Source: Lunularia cruciata
Taxonomy: Eukaryota; Streptophyta; Marchantiopsida; Lunulariales; Lunulariaceae
NCBI GenBank assembly: GCA_948567375.1
Contig: OX419758.1
Location: 60,331,001 to 60,395,000 of the forward strand
Length of the DNA stretch: 64,000 bases
Reading direction: 5' to 3'
Part shown: piece after piece, positions 1 through 11,379 of the stretch
How positions within the stretch are numbered: position 1 is the stretch's first letter
How the letters are laid out: each line of letters begins with the position of its first letter
Notes under the pieces: model-generated
Database searches by the model: none
Seen by the model: only the letters and a program-made list of their open reading frames with translations
Told to the model about the DNA's origin: nothing
Translations under genes and position numbers: made by a program

Positions 1-100
1 TATATAAAAAAGAGAAGGTGCTATTCTAGGGCATTGGAGTATTGAGTGTGAAACTTGCATTTTCTCTCATGTAGAGTTCTCTTGTCCTCAGAATATTACA
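1..100 (+). repeat. Partial 5' LTR of element A
   Basis: These bases match the last part of the 3' LTR at about 6592-6691, including a TATA-like stretch at the very start, the segment with GTGTGAAACTTGCATTTTCT, and the terminal TATTACA. The next bases are the primer binding site, which fixes the LTR end at 100. Confidence 0.85.
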
Positions 101-101
101 A

Positions 102-116
102 TGGTATCAAAGTGGG
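102..116 (+). other. Primer binding site of element A (tRNA-Met type)
   Basis: TGGTATCAAAG starts one base after the LTR. It resembles the complement of the initiator tRNA-Met 3' end (TGGTATCAGAGC) used by many plant LTR retrotransposons, with mismatches from decay. Confidence 0.7.
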
Positions 117-179
117 TGTTTTAATCAAAGAGAGTGGATCACCCCTCTTGGAAGAACACGAGCTATTGAAACTAAGTAA

Positions 180-1500
180 TTTGAGAGGAGAAAACATAAT
201 GCAATTACTAAACTTGGGAAGTGTTTTAGAGAGCGGATGGGATGGAGGCATTGAGAGCACAATTTCCTACACCTAGCTTCCCATTCTTGAATCCGTTCCA
301 CATCAAAATTATGTACATCCAGCATGAGAAAATAAGATTAATTCTTGTTTATCACTTTGGAGCAAAATTCATGGATAGAGTGGTGAACTCACCAAACCCG
401 GTGATTCTACCTATGGTGGTATACAATAGAGAGTGGGATTTGACAATCTACATTCTATTATGATGTTATGGATCTGAATGTATCAAATCCTCACCCTTTT
501 AACATGCAAGTAGAAATCTGTTACGTAGTTAGACCAAAAGTGATGTTTAGGAATTTTGTAGTTTGCAATTTTGGTGAGGAATATTATCAATCAGTGATAG
601 CCTCTGAGGTCCTAATGGCAGTCCCCATAGTTTGTGCTCCCTCTAGAGTGATCATTCTGACCCTCTATTGAAGTAGGAAGCAGCAATTGAACATTGACCA
701 TGTGTAGGAATCATGGATTTGTAATTGTCGAAGTTGATGTAAGGAATGTAGGGGATGTAGAACGAGTTTCAGGGAATCAAGATGACCATGGAGGAACTGT
801 AAAATCAAATTTTTATTGTCAAGAACAATCAAGTAATGCAAGAAGGAGAGTTTTCTCAACAATCAACACCAACAATTGAAGTACTTGGAGAGTTATGCAT
901 GTTGATGACATTGGTTCCAATCAACAACCAAGCCACATTGTTACTACAAAAAAGATGTGCAACATCAAGCCTTTCAAGAGACAACATTCCATGGGAGTAG
1001 TGGAAAATTGGATTTCAAGAATGAATCAATACCTTTGATTGTTCACAATAGAGATCATTGATCATTCTGTAGGTGTCTTTGCATGTAGGTACTTGATCAA
1101 TAAGGCACTCACATGGTATGACACTTGGGAAAAATCATTGCTGGTATGAGGAAGAGAGGTCACTTGAACAGCCATGCAAGAAGGGATGCTTAAGAATTTC
1201 CAATTTGTGGATTATGTGAAAATGCCCCAAACCAGACTCTGGAGGTTGAAGCAAAAGAGTAGCATACAAGAGTACGTGGAGGTATTTTTGGATCTATAGG
1301 TTACGATAACCAATATGAGTCCAACCGCAATTCTTGATAATTTCTAGAGAGGATTAAAAGAGCAGAGTCACCAAGAGGTAATGGTGTAAAATCCTTGTAT
1401 GGTTTTTGAAGCCATTGCTTATGCTCAAGTGAACTTTGAACCCATGGAGAGACAAATTCAAGAGGAGGATATGGAAACCACATCCAAAAACAAATATTGC
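180..1500 (+). pseudogene. Decayed gag of element A
   Basis: No frame is open for more than about 75 codons, but short stretches in shifting frames read as plant chromovirus gag. At about 1063-1140 one frame gives LINKALTWYDTWEKSL, and at about 1222-1380 another gives a capsid-like helix region (QEYVEVFLDL, then TAILDNF) broken by two in-frame stops. The related element G has the same layout at 55600-56311 on the other strand. No zinc knuckle is clear. It is non-functional. Confidence 0.6.
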
Positions 1501-1599
1501 CAAGAAATGTACCCCGCTGCCTTATTGGCTTGGTGAAGAAGAGTAAAAGTGGGGGAAGGAAGAGGACAAGTGTGCAAAGATCAAGGAAGATAAACACAT

Positions 1600-4500
1600 A
1601 ATTACTTTTTGTAAATGGAAAATTGTAGATGGCAATCCGGTGAGAGTGTTGATAGACCATGGGGCAACAAAGAATTTCTTGTCTCGCTTTATTGCAATAA
1701 GGTTGGGATGGAACTAGAGAAGGATGAGGAGGACGAAGTAGAGTTACTTTATGGTCAGACAAAGAGGATTGAGTCATTACTATAATGTTCCAAGGATAGC
1801 AAAGAAACATAGAGGCAAAAACACAAGTTCACACTCAAATCCCTGATGCCCTAAAGGAGCATCTTCTCTTTATTATATAGCCAAAGAAGATCTCTTCCAA
1901 GGAATCTCCACCATAGGATTAGGTACATGGATAGTGACATGTCGGCAAGCTCCAACCTTAGATTATTTGCTTGGATGGGTGACATGTTGATCTTGGTCCT
2001 ATCTGGTTGGTCAAATAGACTTTGACCAAAGGGAATCTTTTAGAGAATCTTCTTATAAGAATCTTAGAATCATATGGGTGAGGTACCATTGGAAAGCTCT
2101 CAATAAGACAAACTTGGAAGGAGGGAAGGTCTAACCTTTCCTTTGTTGGGGTAAATATTGCACATTTTTTAGGCCTAATTCATCCATACCGACCTTTGAA
2201 ATTGCCTTCAAAGATTTTAGGTATATTTTGGTTCCTTCTCTATTAGTAGAAGTCCCCTTTTGGTAATACCTCTTTCTAGTCTATTTAGTCCATCATGTGT
2301 AACATCCTTCCAAATGTTACCAAACCAATTCTCACCTCTAGATCACATGTCTAGCTATTGGTTCTAAGGTTTTCAAGTCTATTTCAATTTCTACCCTATT
2401 AATAGAAGTACTCTTTTGGTGATACCTCTATTTGATCTATTTTTTCCATCATGTGTAACACATCCTTCTAGGTGTTACCAAACCAAATTTCACATCTAGA
2501 TCATATATCTAGGTATTACATTACCAAGAAAGGTAATACTCTCTATAGGAGGGTATCAAGAGGTAATCAAGTGGTGAGTGATACTAGTAGCTTGTTATGA
2601 TGCAAACTTAGGTATATTGTGGATGGAACACTACAACCTCATGGTAGATTGGAGAAAGAAAGTAATGAAAACTAGTCAATGGAAGATCTTTGGGATTAAA
2701 GGAAGATCACAAAGGCAAGAGTTGCCTCTATATGTCATAAGGACCACAACTATTGGTAAGATAGATAAATGTTTCATAGGTTTAATAAGAGAAGTCTAGA
2801 GTGCCCAACACAATGAAACTGAAAGTTGTGGTCAATGAGTTCCAAGATATCTTTCCGAATGAATTACCCATAGGTTTACCACCAAAAAGGAGAATAGATC
2901 ATAAAATTGAGATACTTCTTGGGAAGACACCTCCTTGTAAGGCCCCATATTGACTATCACCTCATGAGTTAGAGGAGTGCAAGGCTCAAATTGAAGATAT
3001 ATTGCAAAAGGGGTTTATCCAACCCAATGTATCACCATATGGGGCTCTTGTAGTGTTTGTGAAGAAGGATGGAATAATAGGCATGTGCATTGACTATTCG
3101 GGGTTGAATCAACAAATGGTGAAGAACAAATATCCATTACCTTGCATGGATGACTTGTTCGATCAACTCAATGGTGCAAGGCACTTCACCAAGCTTGATT
3201 TGTGGAGCGAATACAACCAAATAAGAATTGCAAAAGAGGACATACACGAAACTGCCTTTTGAACAAGGTATGGTCACTTTGAGTACTTGGTGATGCCGTT
3301 TGGTCTCACCAATGTTCCAACCACTTTCATGAGTTTGATGAATGACATATTTTGTTTATACTTGGATAAATCTGTTATTATTTTTCTTGAAGACATCTTA
3401 GTCTATAGTAGGATGTTGATAGAGCATAAGCAACATCTGCGAGAAGTCTTCCAGATTCTATGACAAAACCAATTGTATGCCAAAATCTCAAAGTGCAAGT
3501 TTGGCAAATTTGAAGTAGACTAATTAGGGCATAGATTAAGTGCAAAGGATATCCAAGTGTTAACAAATAAAATAGAAGTCATTCAAAAATAGAGTGTTCC
3601 AAAAGATCAGACTTAACTCAAGAGTTTCTTGGGATTGATAGGGTTTTATTGTCAATTTTTCAAGGACTTCTCCAAGATTGCACAGCCTCTAATAGCACTA
3701 TTGAGCAAGGAGAAGAAGTGGATATGGAGAACCGCATAAGAATTTGCCTTTCAAGCCAATTCTTATGTGGTGCATGTAGTAATATGTCTTTCAGGAGTTG
3801 AAAGATGTATTACTACATGCACCAATCTTAAAATGGTACGACCCAAAACATCCAATAGATGGCTATAGATTCATTAGGTGTAGCAATAAGAGCAATCCTA
3901 CACCAAGAATGGCAAGATGGATTGCACCCAGTTGCAAATTTCTCTTGTAAGTTGTTACTAGCAAAGTGCAACTATCACACCACCAAACAAGAAGAGCTGG
4001 CCATTGTCCTTGCAACCAAGCATTGGAAGCACTATCTGGGTGAGAAGGCATTTGTGATAAAGACTGACCACAAACCTCTAGTCTACCTTGAGACATAGAA
4101 AGATCTTTCTTGTTGATAGATTTGGTGGGCAGAGTGGAGACAACAATTTGACATGACAATCAGATATGTGGAAGGCAAGAAGCAACTTGCAGATGCATTC
4201 ACTCAAATGCAAATGGTAAACAATTTAGTGGTGGAAGTCAAGATGAACCTTAAATTTTGGCCCAAGATTCTTATTGCTACAAAAATTGATCCATAGATTG
4301 TAGGTGCTCAATCATCCAAAGACATCACCAAAACCCAAGGAATCACCTTCCATGATGGTAGGTTATAATTCCTAGATGACACAGATGTAAGAACCACCAT
4401 CCTAGTAGAATGTCATGATTCTGCCATTATAGGTCACGTTGGAGTGGACAAGACCTTGGATGCGGTCAAATATCATTATTATCGGCCCAAGATGAGCAAC

Positions 4501-5665
4501 AATGTGATGGAATATGTTTGGAGCTACCTACTTTGTCAAAAAAGTAAGGCTTCTAATCAAGCTCCCATAGGACTTCTCCAACCTCTCCCCATTCCTACAC
4601 AAAGTTGAGAGCAAGTAAACATGGATTTGGTTTGTGAATTGCCCAAGAACACCTTTGGATTTGACTCCATTGTAGCCTTTATTGACAGACTAAGCAAAAT
4701 GATTCATGTGCATCCTACCACCAAGGATGTAACTGCCCTACAACTAGCACAATTGTACTTAAATGTAGTCTTTTCTCACCATGGCTTGTCTCAAGTGCTC
4801 ATCATAGATAGAGGCACTCAATTCACTCATTTGTTTTAGAGAATACTCTTTGGGTTCTTCAAAACCAAATTTGCCATATCTATAGCTTCCCATCCACAAA
4901 CCAATGGACAGAAAGAGAGGATGAATTGCACTTTTGAGGACATGCTTTGGGCTTTTACTTGGGATGAGCAAGAGAGTTGGAACACCTTACTCCCATTGGT
5001 GGAATATGCTTACAACAATTCAATGAATGCCTCTACACAAGTCACACTGTTCTTCCTCATGTGTGGAGAGCATCCTTTCACACCTTCAATCTTGATGAAG
5101 GTCTGTCCCATGGCTACCAAGGTTGACATTGTCAACACTTTTGTTTCTAGAATCCAATAGGGTGTGGAGAATGCCAAGCATATGTTGTAGATTACTCAAA
5201 ATTGGCAAAAGCAGTATGTAGATGCACACCGCCAACACATGGAGTTCAATGTGGGAGATCAAGTTTGGATGTCAACCACCAACCTCAAGTTAGTTGGTCC
5301 TCATAAGCTCAGAACTCATTTCATTGGACCTTTCTCCATCCTTCATCATATCGGCGCTATGGCTTATCACCTTGAGCAACCACCATATATGAAGATCCAC
5401 CCAATGTTTTGTGTTTTCTTATTATACCAATATGCTCCCCAACCATTCCACTTCTCTTCCATCTAAGAAATTTGACCTTGTCCAACACTTGGTGATGAGG
5501 CGGAGGAGTATGAGGTCAAACACATCCATGGTACTTGCCATCCGCGTGTGGAATATCTGGTCCATTGGAAAGGGTACTCATTATATGAGGCAACATGAGA
5601 GCAAGCAACCAACTTGACCAACGCACCAGTGTTAGTCCAATCTTTTGAGCAACTTTGGAATGAGG
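1600..5665 (+). pseudogene. Decayed pol of element A (protease, RT, RNase H, integrase, chromodomain)
   Basis: The protease remnant lies at about 1625-1770 (VLIDHGATKNFLS), before the nested LTR. Reverse transcriptase runs from about 2930 to 3420 with [13 protein letters not shown] and VMPFGLTN, but the catalytic box reads FLEDILVYS, so the first aspartate of the usual DD pair is glutamate. RNase H lies at about 3859-4098 (TDHKPLVY). Integrase spans about 4390-5160: the zinc-binding H and C residues are recognisable, and the D (FIDRLSKM), D (IIDRGTQF) and E (NGQKERMN) of the catalytic triad are all present. A chromodomain remnant (VEYLVHWKGY) lies at about 5490-5620. Stops and frameshifts break every domain. 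Confidence 0.88.
1781..2520 (-). repeat. Solo LTR of family A (long form) nested in element A
   Basis: This 740-bp block is in reverse orientation. It starts TATAATGTTCCAAGG (a decayed TGTAATACTCCGAGG) and ends GGTATTACA, matching the LTRs at 14429-15161 and 62156-62896 throughout. It interrupts the protease region: the frame before it encodes LIDHGATKNFLS and the linker after it continues towards reverse transcriptase. TTAC stands on both sides (1777-1780 and 2521-2524), a likely short target-site duplication. It carries the 156-bp internal duplication typical of the long LTR form. No internal element sequence remains, so LTR-LTR recombination has removed it. Confidence 0.88.
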
Positions 5666-5666
5666 A

Positions 5667-6081
5667 TGTAATAATATGGATTTTAGCGACAAAGTTAGTA
5701 GGGCTAGCAAAGTAGCAAATAAGACAAATTAGCCTAGAATATTCTAGGAGTATCTAGGAAGCTTCTTGACTAGCTTAGCTTGCACTCCAAGTAGGTAGCT
5801 TCAAGAAGGAAGCTTCTAGAAGCTTCAAACTAGCTTAGTTTACACGCCAAGTAAATGACTTCTAGAAGGAAGCTTCTTGAGAAGCTTCTCAATTATCTTG
5901 GCTTGCACTCCAAGATAGTGGCTCAAGGAAGCTTCTTGAGAAGCTTCTCAAGAGCCTTGTAGGATCCCTATAAATACAAGAGCTGAAACTCATGCTAAGC
6001 ATTCAAAGTTTATCTATATTCAAGTATCCATAATGTGATCTTCCATTCTCCTATTTCTCTCCTCGATCTTGGTCTTTTACA
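5667..6081 (+). repeat. Solo LTR of family B inserted near the pol end of element A
   Basis: This 415-bp block starts TGTAATAATATGG and ends GGTCTTTTACA. It matches the LTR at 39470-39894 and the split LTR at 42937-43194 plus 51040-51140. AGGA stands directly on both sides (5663-5666 and 6082-6085), so it is a clean insertion with a 4-bp duplication. Removing it rejoins the last pol codons to the stop codon and polypurine tract. The block contains AAGCTT-rich palindromic repeats and a TATAAATA box. Confidence 0.92.
5755..5977 (+). promoter_or_regulatory. Family B LTR promoter: heat-shock-element-like arrays and TATA box
   Basis: Upstream of TATAAATA (5970-5977) lie several GAA/TTC modules. 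The clearest is GAAGCTTCTAGAAGCTTC at 5809-5826, four alternating GAA and TTC units each separated by two bases, which is the consensus form of a heat shock element. TTC-nn-GAA pairs also occur at about 5800-5807 and 5863-5872. Heat responsiveness is inferred from the motif only. Confidence 0.5.
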
Positions 6082-6096
6082 AGGACATTGTGTCCT

Positions 6097-6108
6097 AAAA
6101 GGGGAGAG
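6097..6108 (+). other. Polypurine tract of element A
   Basis: AAAAGGGGAGAG lies two bases before the 3' LTR and overlaps the pol stop codon (TAA at 6096-6098). It marks where plus-strand DNA synthesis starts. Confidence 0.8.
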
Positions 6109-6110
6109 TC

Positions 6111-6691
6111 TATAATACAAGTAGTTAGACATATTATCTGGAGGTGAAAATTGTCTTGGTAACATCTAGAAGGATGTTGTATAGAATGGGAAGATCATAT
6201 AGAGGTGTCACCAAAAGAGTACTACTAATAGGGCAAAAGCCAAAAATAGCCTAAAAACTTTAGAGCCAATTTCAAAGGCCTAAACGGATGAATTAGGCCT
6301 AAAAAATGAAAAGATTCCTCCCTCCAAAAGGTGGTAAAGGCTTGCCTTTTCTCCATATGATTTGTCATGTCGAGGGCTTTCCAACAGTACCTCATCCATG
6401 TGATTTTCAGCTCCCTACATGAAGATTCCCTAAAGATTCCTTTCAATCAAACCCGTTAGACCAGCTAGATAGGATAAGGATTGACATGTCACCCACCCAA
6501 ACAACTAATCCAAGGATGGAGCTTGCTGGCAGGTCACAAATCCATGTATTTGATCCAAGGGTGGAGCTTTCTTTGAGAAGATCCTCTTTGCTATATAATA
6601 AAGAGAAGATGCTCTTTCGGGACATTGGAGTATTGAGTGTGAAACTTGCATTTTCTCTCATGGAGAGTTCTCTTGTCCTTGGAGTATTACA
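6111..6691 (+). repeat. 3' LTR of element A (short form, 581 bp)
   Basis: It starts TATAATACAAG (decayed TGTAATACCA) and ends GGAGTATTACA. Against the long LTRs it lacks one copy of a 156-bp tandem unit. A core promoter is visible: CTATATAATAAAGAG at about 6591-6605, followed by a conserved segment that ends the LTR. The last 100 bases match the partial 5' LTR at 1-100. Confidence 0.9.
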
Positions 6692-7179
6692 CATCTCTAG
6701 TAATTGTAGTAATTTAGGAGTAGATAAATACTCCTAAATATCAAATGCCAAATGGTGGTAGAGTCAATCTAGTGTTGATTTATGAGATAGAGGGTTTTTG
6801 TTTAGACTTCTTGTGATTGGATCTCCATTCTCTACTTCTTGTTTATGCACCATGTTTTTGTGAGATGCCCTGACTTTAAAGTGTTGGTGCTTTGGTGTGC
6901 TCTTGATAGTGGGGCTAGAGTGATGACCAATTAGACTATCTTGTTTCTCTCCGGTGAGGTAGGAAGTGATGGTCTGCAAACCCTAACAGTGCATATTGTG
7001 ATGGTAAGTTATATGTTATTCTTTCTCCTAGTTAGTTTTCACAATTAGAGCTACATTAGCAAGTGGTGTTTAGTTGATGGTGGCACTTGGTAGTGATCCT
7101 TGGTGTGGTTACAATTACGCTTTGAGTTACATTGTTAGAAAAAGTTTGTTGAGAATTCCATAAGAGATGTTGTTCTAAT
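6692..7179. other. No gene seen; left border of family E relic
   Basis: AT-rich sequence between the 3' LTR of element A and the first gag-like codons of the family E relic. It contains a short palindrome (TTTAGGAGTA / TACTCCTAAA, about 6713-6738). It may hold the 5' LTR or leader of family E, but no LTR boundary is recognisable. Confidence 0.4.
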
Positions 7180-7443
7180 ATGCAATGGGTTTATATTGAG
7201 TGGTACTCAATATCAACTTGTATCTTAGATCCTAGTAAGGAGAGGGAGATTGAATTTGATTTGGAGTTTGACACAAGAGCTAATTTAGTTGAAAGTGCAC
7301 TTGGTGTATACACACCATTAATTTGGGACATGGATAAGATTTATGAGGCCTCCAAATGCCCCAAGTGCTACTTTAGCACAATAGGTACCATTGAGTTAGA
7401 TAATTTCATCTAAGAGTTTGATAGTTGGTGTGACCTGTAGTAG

Positions 7444-8440
7444 ATGCAAAACATAACTTTATTTACACTTTCCATGACATGGAAGGAGTGGTTCAAGCAC
7501 TTCAAAGGTCTTCCAATGGATGACTACCATAAATTCAAGAGAGCTCACTTGGAGGAGATTGAGCTATGGAAACAATATTGGTCTTCAAACTACATCTCCA
7601 TCACTTCAAACTCAACTTTTAGGAGTAGATTTGCAATGTCCACAAGTTCTAGCTCTAGTAGCATTGGTGTATCTAGTGGAAGTACACTAGTTGGAGATGG
7701 TGCTACCACAAGTAGAGGTACCATTGCAAGAGGTGATAAAGTACCAAAGTTTAACTCCAAGGTAGAGTTCTTCTAATGTTTGAGGTAGAACTACCAAGGA
7801 ATGCAGACTGACAAGCTCAAGAGCTTGCAAGAGTTCCAATGGCTGACTAGAGAGGGCCTATGCAAGGTATACACCCGCATGAGATGGCTAATCAATTTCA
7901 CTCAAGGAGTTATTGAGACCTAAATAGTCCAATTTTGGCATGGGATCCTAGATAAGGAGTTCTGATGTAGAGTATGTGATGTTATGTTGTTACAAGCTAC
8001 TTTGGTGGTGGTCTTTAGTTTGGTTGAGCGCATTGAGCTTAACATGGTGGAAGAGAGAGTGGTGATATCTAGATTTGGTAAGGAGACCTCATACATAGTT
8101 GGTATTTCTTTTGAAGTGCACTACATCATGTTGGCTTCCAAGGGTAGAGTGAATAGTCCAGATCTTAGGAGCAAGTGGAGGGTTTAGTGCAACTAGACTT
8201 TTACCTTTATTTTTGGGTCAAGAGTACCCAATGAGTGGTGGTGTTGCTTGTTGGACTTGTGGTTGATTTCACCACAAGAGAGAATGCACTCAAGGTAGTG
8301 GACATGATACTTCTAGTGCATCACAACTAGCATAGAGGCAATATGGCCATTGCCACAAACTTGGTCATAGTAATGGCCAATGCTTTGACCTTCATCCAAA
8401 ATTATGGAGTGGTAGTGATATTATGGCAAGTGATAGAGTA
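7444..8440 (+). pseudogene. Gag remnant of element E1 with two zinc knuckles
   Basis: An open stretch of about 110 codons (7444-7776) contains MTWKEWFKHFKGLPMDDY and a serine-rich linker. Further on, at about 8235-8400, one frame gives two CCHC-type knuckles: CWTCG, a stop, then FHHKREC, and GHCHKLGHSNGQC. Two knuckles in tandem after a capsid-like region are typical of retrotransposon gag. In-frame stops show it is dead. Confidence 0.65.
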
Positions 8441-11379
8441 GCTCTAGGTCATGGAGGACAAGGTGGTAGGGGACCAACACTTGCACTTGCTTTTGAAACA
8501 ACCATGGCTACTTGGATTGAGCAATTGGAGCAGAGATTGGCTAACATGGCCATACCTTAGAGGTAATCAGATTTAGGTGATGAGATCTCCATCTTTTATG
8601 GTAGTGATAGAGATGTCTTGGACTTTATGTGCAAAGCAACACAAGTAGATGTATCTACCATAGTGACTAGGAGTGCAATATGTGCTCTAAAGCCTAGAGG
8701 AGCATCATTGGAGTTAGACACACAAAGAGGAAAGGTTGGTAGATAGGTCAGACTCCCTCGTCTTTCATGCTCTCTGAGGCACTATAGACAACATCCATGG
8801 CTCTTAGACATCCTAGTGTAGGTGTGGTAGGTGGTGATGGAGTGCATGATGGACTAGATGCTAGTGAGTCACTTGCTACTACATAAATTAAGTCTATCAC
8901 AATGTTGGAGGTGGCTCAATTGATTATGCACTTCACTTTGTTATCAGCCAATGATATGTTTACATTGGAAGTTGATTGAATTTCAATCTTCTGGTTGGCT
9001 GCCACATTTTGTGAGAGTAGGGATGATGTGATTTATACTTCTCGAGCAAAAGGGGTTGATAGTAGAGCTGTCTTGGTTAAGGAGCATGGTGGTTATTCAA
9101 TGATCAATGGTTTATGTCAAGTAACAACAACTAGGTTGGAGGAGTTACCAATTAGACTTGCTTTTTAGCAAGCTTGGTTCACATCTAGGGTTTTCCTATT
9201 GGACAACTAGAGTAGGATATTCTACTTGGTAGGGCTTTTATGGAAAGTCTATACACCATTAGACTCTAGTGCACAACCCCTTATATTGGGGAAGGCTAAA
9301 ATTGTTGGTCTTGAGCTCCGGAAGACCAATATAGAGAGGTATCCATTTTAGAAGATCCAAACATCTATAGGGGGTGGTTCTACACAATCCATCACATGCA
9401 AATAGCTCATTGTCCAGATTTAGCTTGGTCACTGATTGATAGCTCTATAGTAAGAACTCAAGCCACTGTGACAATAGCAGAGTCATATGATGTGCTAGTT
9501 GGTGGAGCAATGTTATATACCATGGGTTTTAGTATTGACTACTAGGTGGAGATAGCGTCCTATAAGCCAAGTTGGTAGTAAAGTGAGGGATAGGTATGTC
9601 ACCTACCAATACACTTTAGTAGTCTCGATTCACTACAGTCAAGGATCATGGTATCAATTTTAGCTTTCAATAGTTTTGCTACTTGGCCTAGTGACTTATT
9701 GGAAGGGAATGCTTATGCAAAAGGTACTCTAGGAAGAAATCAGTTGGATTTGGAGTATGAGTGGGATTGTTTTATACACCTTTGGATTTTCCATTGTGTA
9801 GTTTTGAGAAAGCATTGTGTTGTTGGTGTAGCAAGCTTGGAGTGGAGCCTTTGTACCACCAAGAGACCAATGTGAGGATGAGCCTCCAAAATCTATTACC
9901 TTGTCACCTTTGGATACCATACTTATTGTTTGGCAGTATCTAATAGAGAGAGCATGCCTATTGGAGTTTTTTGGTGGGATCAACCCTAGACTAGTTGCGG
10001 TACTATAGGTAAGTATACGAGTTCAGAGGTACTTGTATGTGAAGAGAGATGAGACTACTAGGCAAGTCTCTCTACATCATGTGGCACACTTGGCCTATTT
10101 TTATCTTGATTTATTACCAATATCAATAGTTAAGGGTTAGTAGAAGACCCTACCAGCATACATTTCCTTGCTAAGGGCATTGGATTTGGAGAGATATGGT
10201 CCCTTTATTTGGTGATTTTTGGATGGCCATGTCAAGGTTTACAAGGTTCTTCTTTTGGTGTGTTTTGGGAGTTGTTACATATACTATGACATCTCCAAGT
10301 TCATCACTCCATTTCTCCAGCCTACATTTTGGAGAATATCCCTTTGATGGACAATTATTATACATGGTGGTGGTGAGTACACATCAAGTCCATTCTTGAA
10401 TATGGCCGACAGTATTGTCAAATGTAGCCAGAGTGGGCTTATCATTTTCATCTTTGGTGGAAAAATCTCTTACCTTGAGAGTTCTACAATGTGCGTATGA
10501 TGGGATTCAACAACTAGACTACTTTATTGTCAATGATATTTTGGATGTTGGGTGGTAGTCTTAAATGGTGGTAGTGGCTAATAGGTCACTTATGGTAGTG
10601 GTGAACCTTGTTGGACAGCTCAGAGCCACTTTACCCACACTTATGAGTTTCCCAAGCTCCCATGTTGTTTGAGAGGGAGTAGTTGATGGCTTTTTGTACC
10701 GGTATTACCATTGTTATAGTAGTGTCAAAGGCATCTAAGCATCGGGTGTTATATTTAAGTTGTAGACTTGAACTATTTGATGTGGATTGTGTGCCTTGGC
10801 TTTGCAAAGCAACATAGGATGTGTTTGATAGGCATCACTACTTGGACACTTATGAGCTTTATGCCTATCAAGATGTTCAAACACATTTTGGGAGTGATGT
10901 ACTGAGTGAGCATGGTATTTTTGGGACATAGCAAATGGCTACTAGTGAGAGTGATCTACTTGAGTTACACCCTTGGTCTACTTGGAATGTGATGCAAATA
11001 GAGGATGTATGGAGCTTGCAGCCAAAGTAGAGGGAATTTCATGTGCTAAGGATAGAGCTCTAGTGGTTGGAGGTATGACATTATTGCTCCCAAGAGCCCA
11101 ATGTAGCAACCAATCAATGCATCTTCCACTCCTACATCAGTTACAAGGATACTTGGGAGCCAAAAATTGGACCCATGCTTATAAGAGGAGAAAGACATAA
11201 ATTTTGGAGGTTATTGAGGAGCTACAAGATTTATTTTTTCTTTAGTATGAAGGCTTTGCGGTGCTCTTAAAGGACTTGGTATTTGAATTGAGCTAACTAT
11301 TGATACACTAGTTTTTTGACATCCATACAAATATAGTGACATGGGGAGAAAGCATTGATTCAAAGCCGGAGTAGAGATC

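Larger units (their letters stand above)
1..6691 (+). mobile_element. Element A: degenerate Ty3/Gypsy chromovirus, cut by the left window edge
   Basis: In order it shows a partial 5' LTR (1-100), a tRNA-Met-like primer binding site, gag remnants, a protease remnant, a nested solo LTR, reverse transcriptase, RNase H, integrase, a chromodomain remnant, a nested family B solo LTR, a polypurine tract and a 3' LTR (6111-6691). The order protease-RT-RNase H-integrase and the C-terminal chromodomain place it among plant chromoviruses. The coding region has many stops and frameshifts, so it cannot move by itself. The left LTR end lies outside the window, so the target-site duplication cannot be checked. 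Confidence 0.9.
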
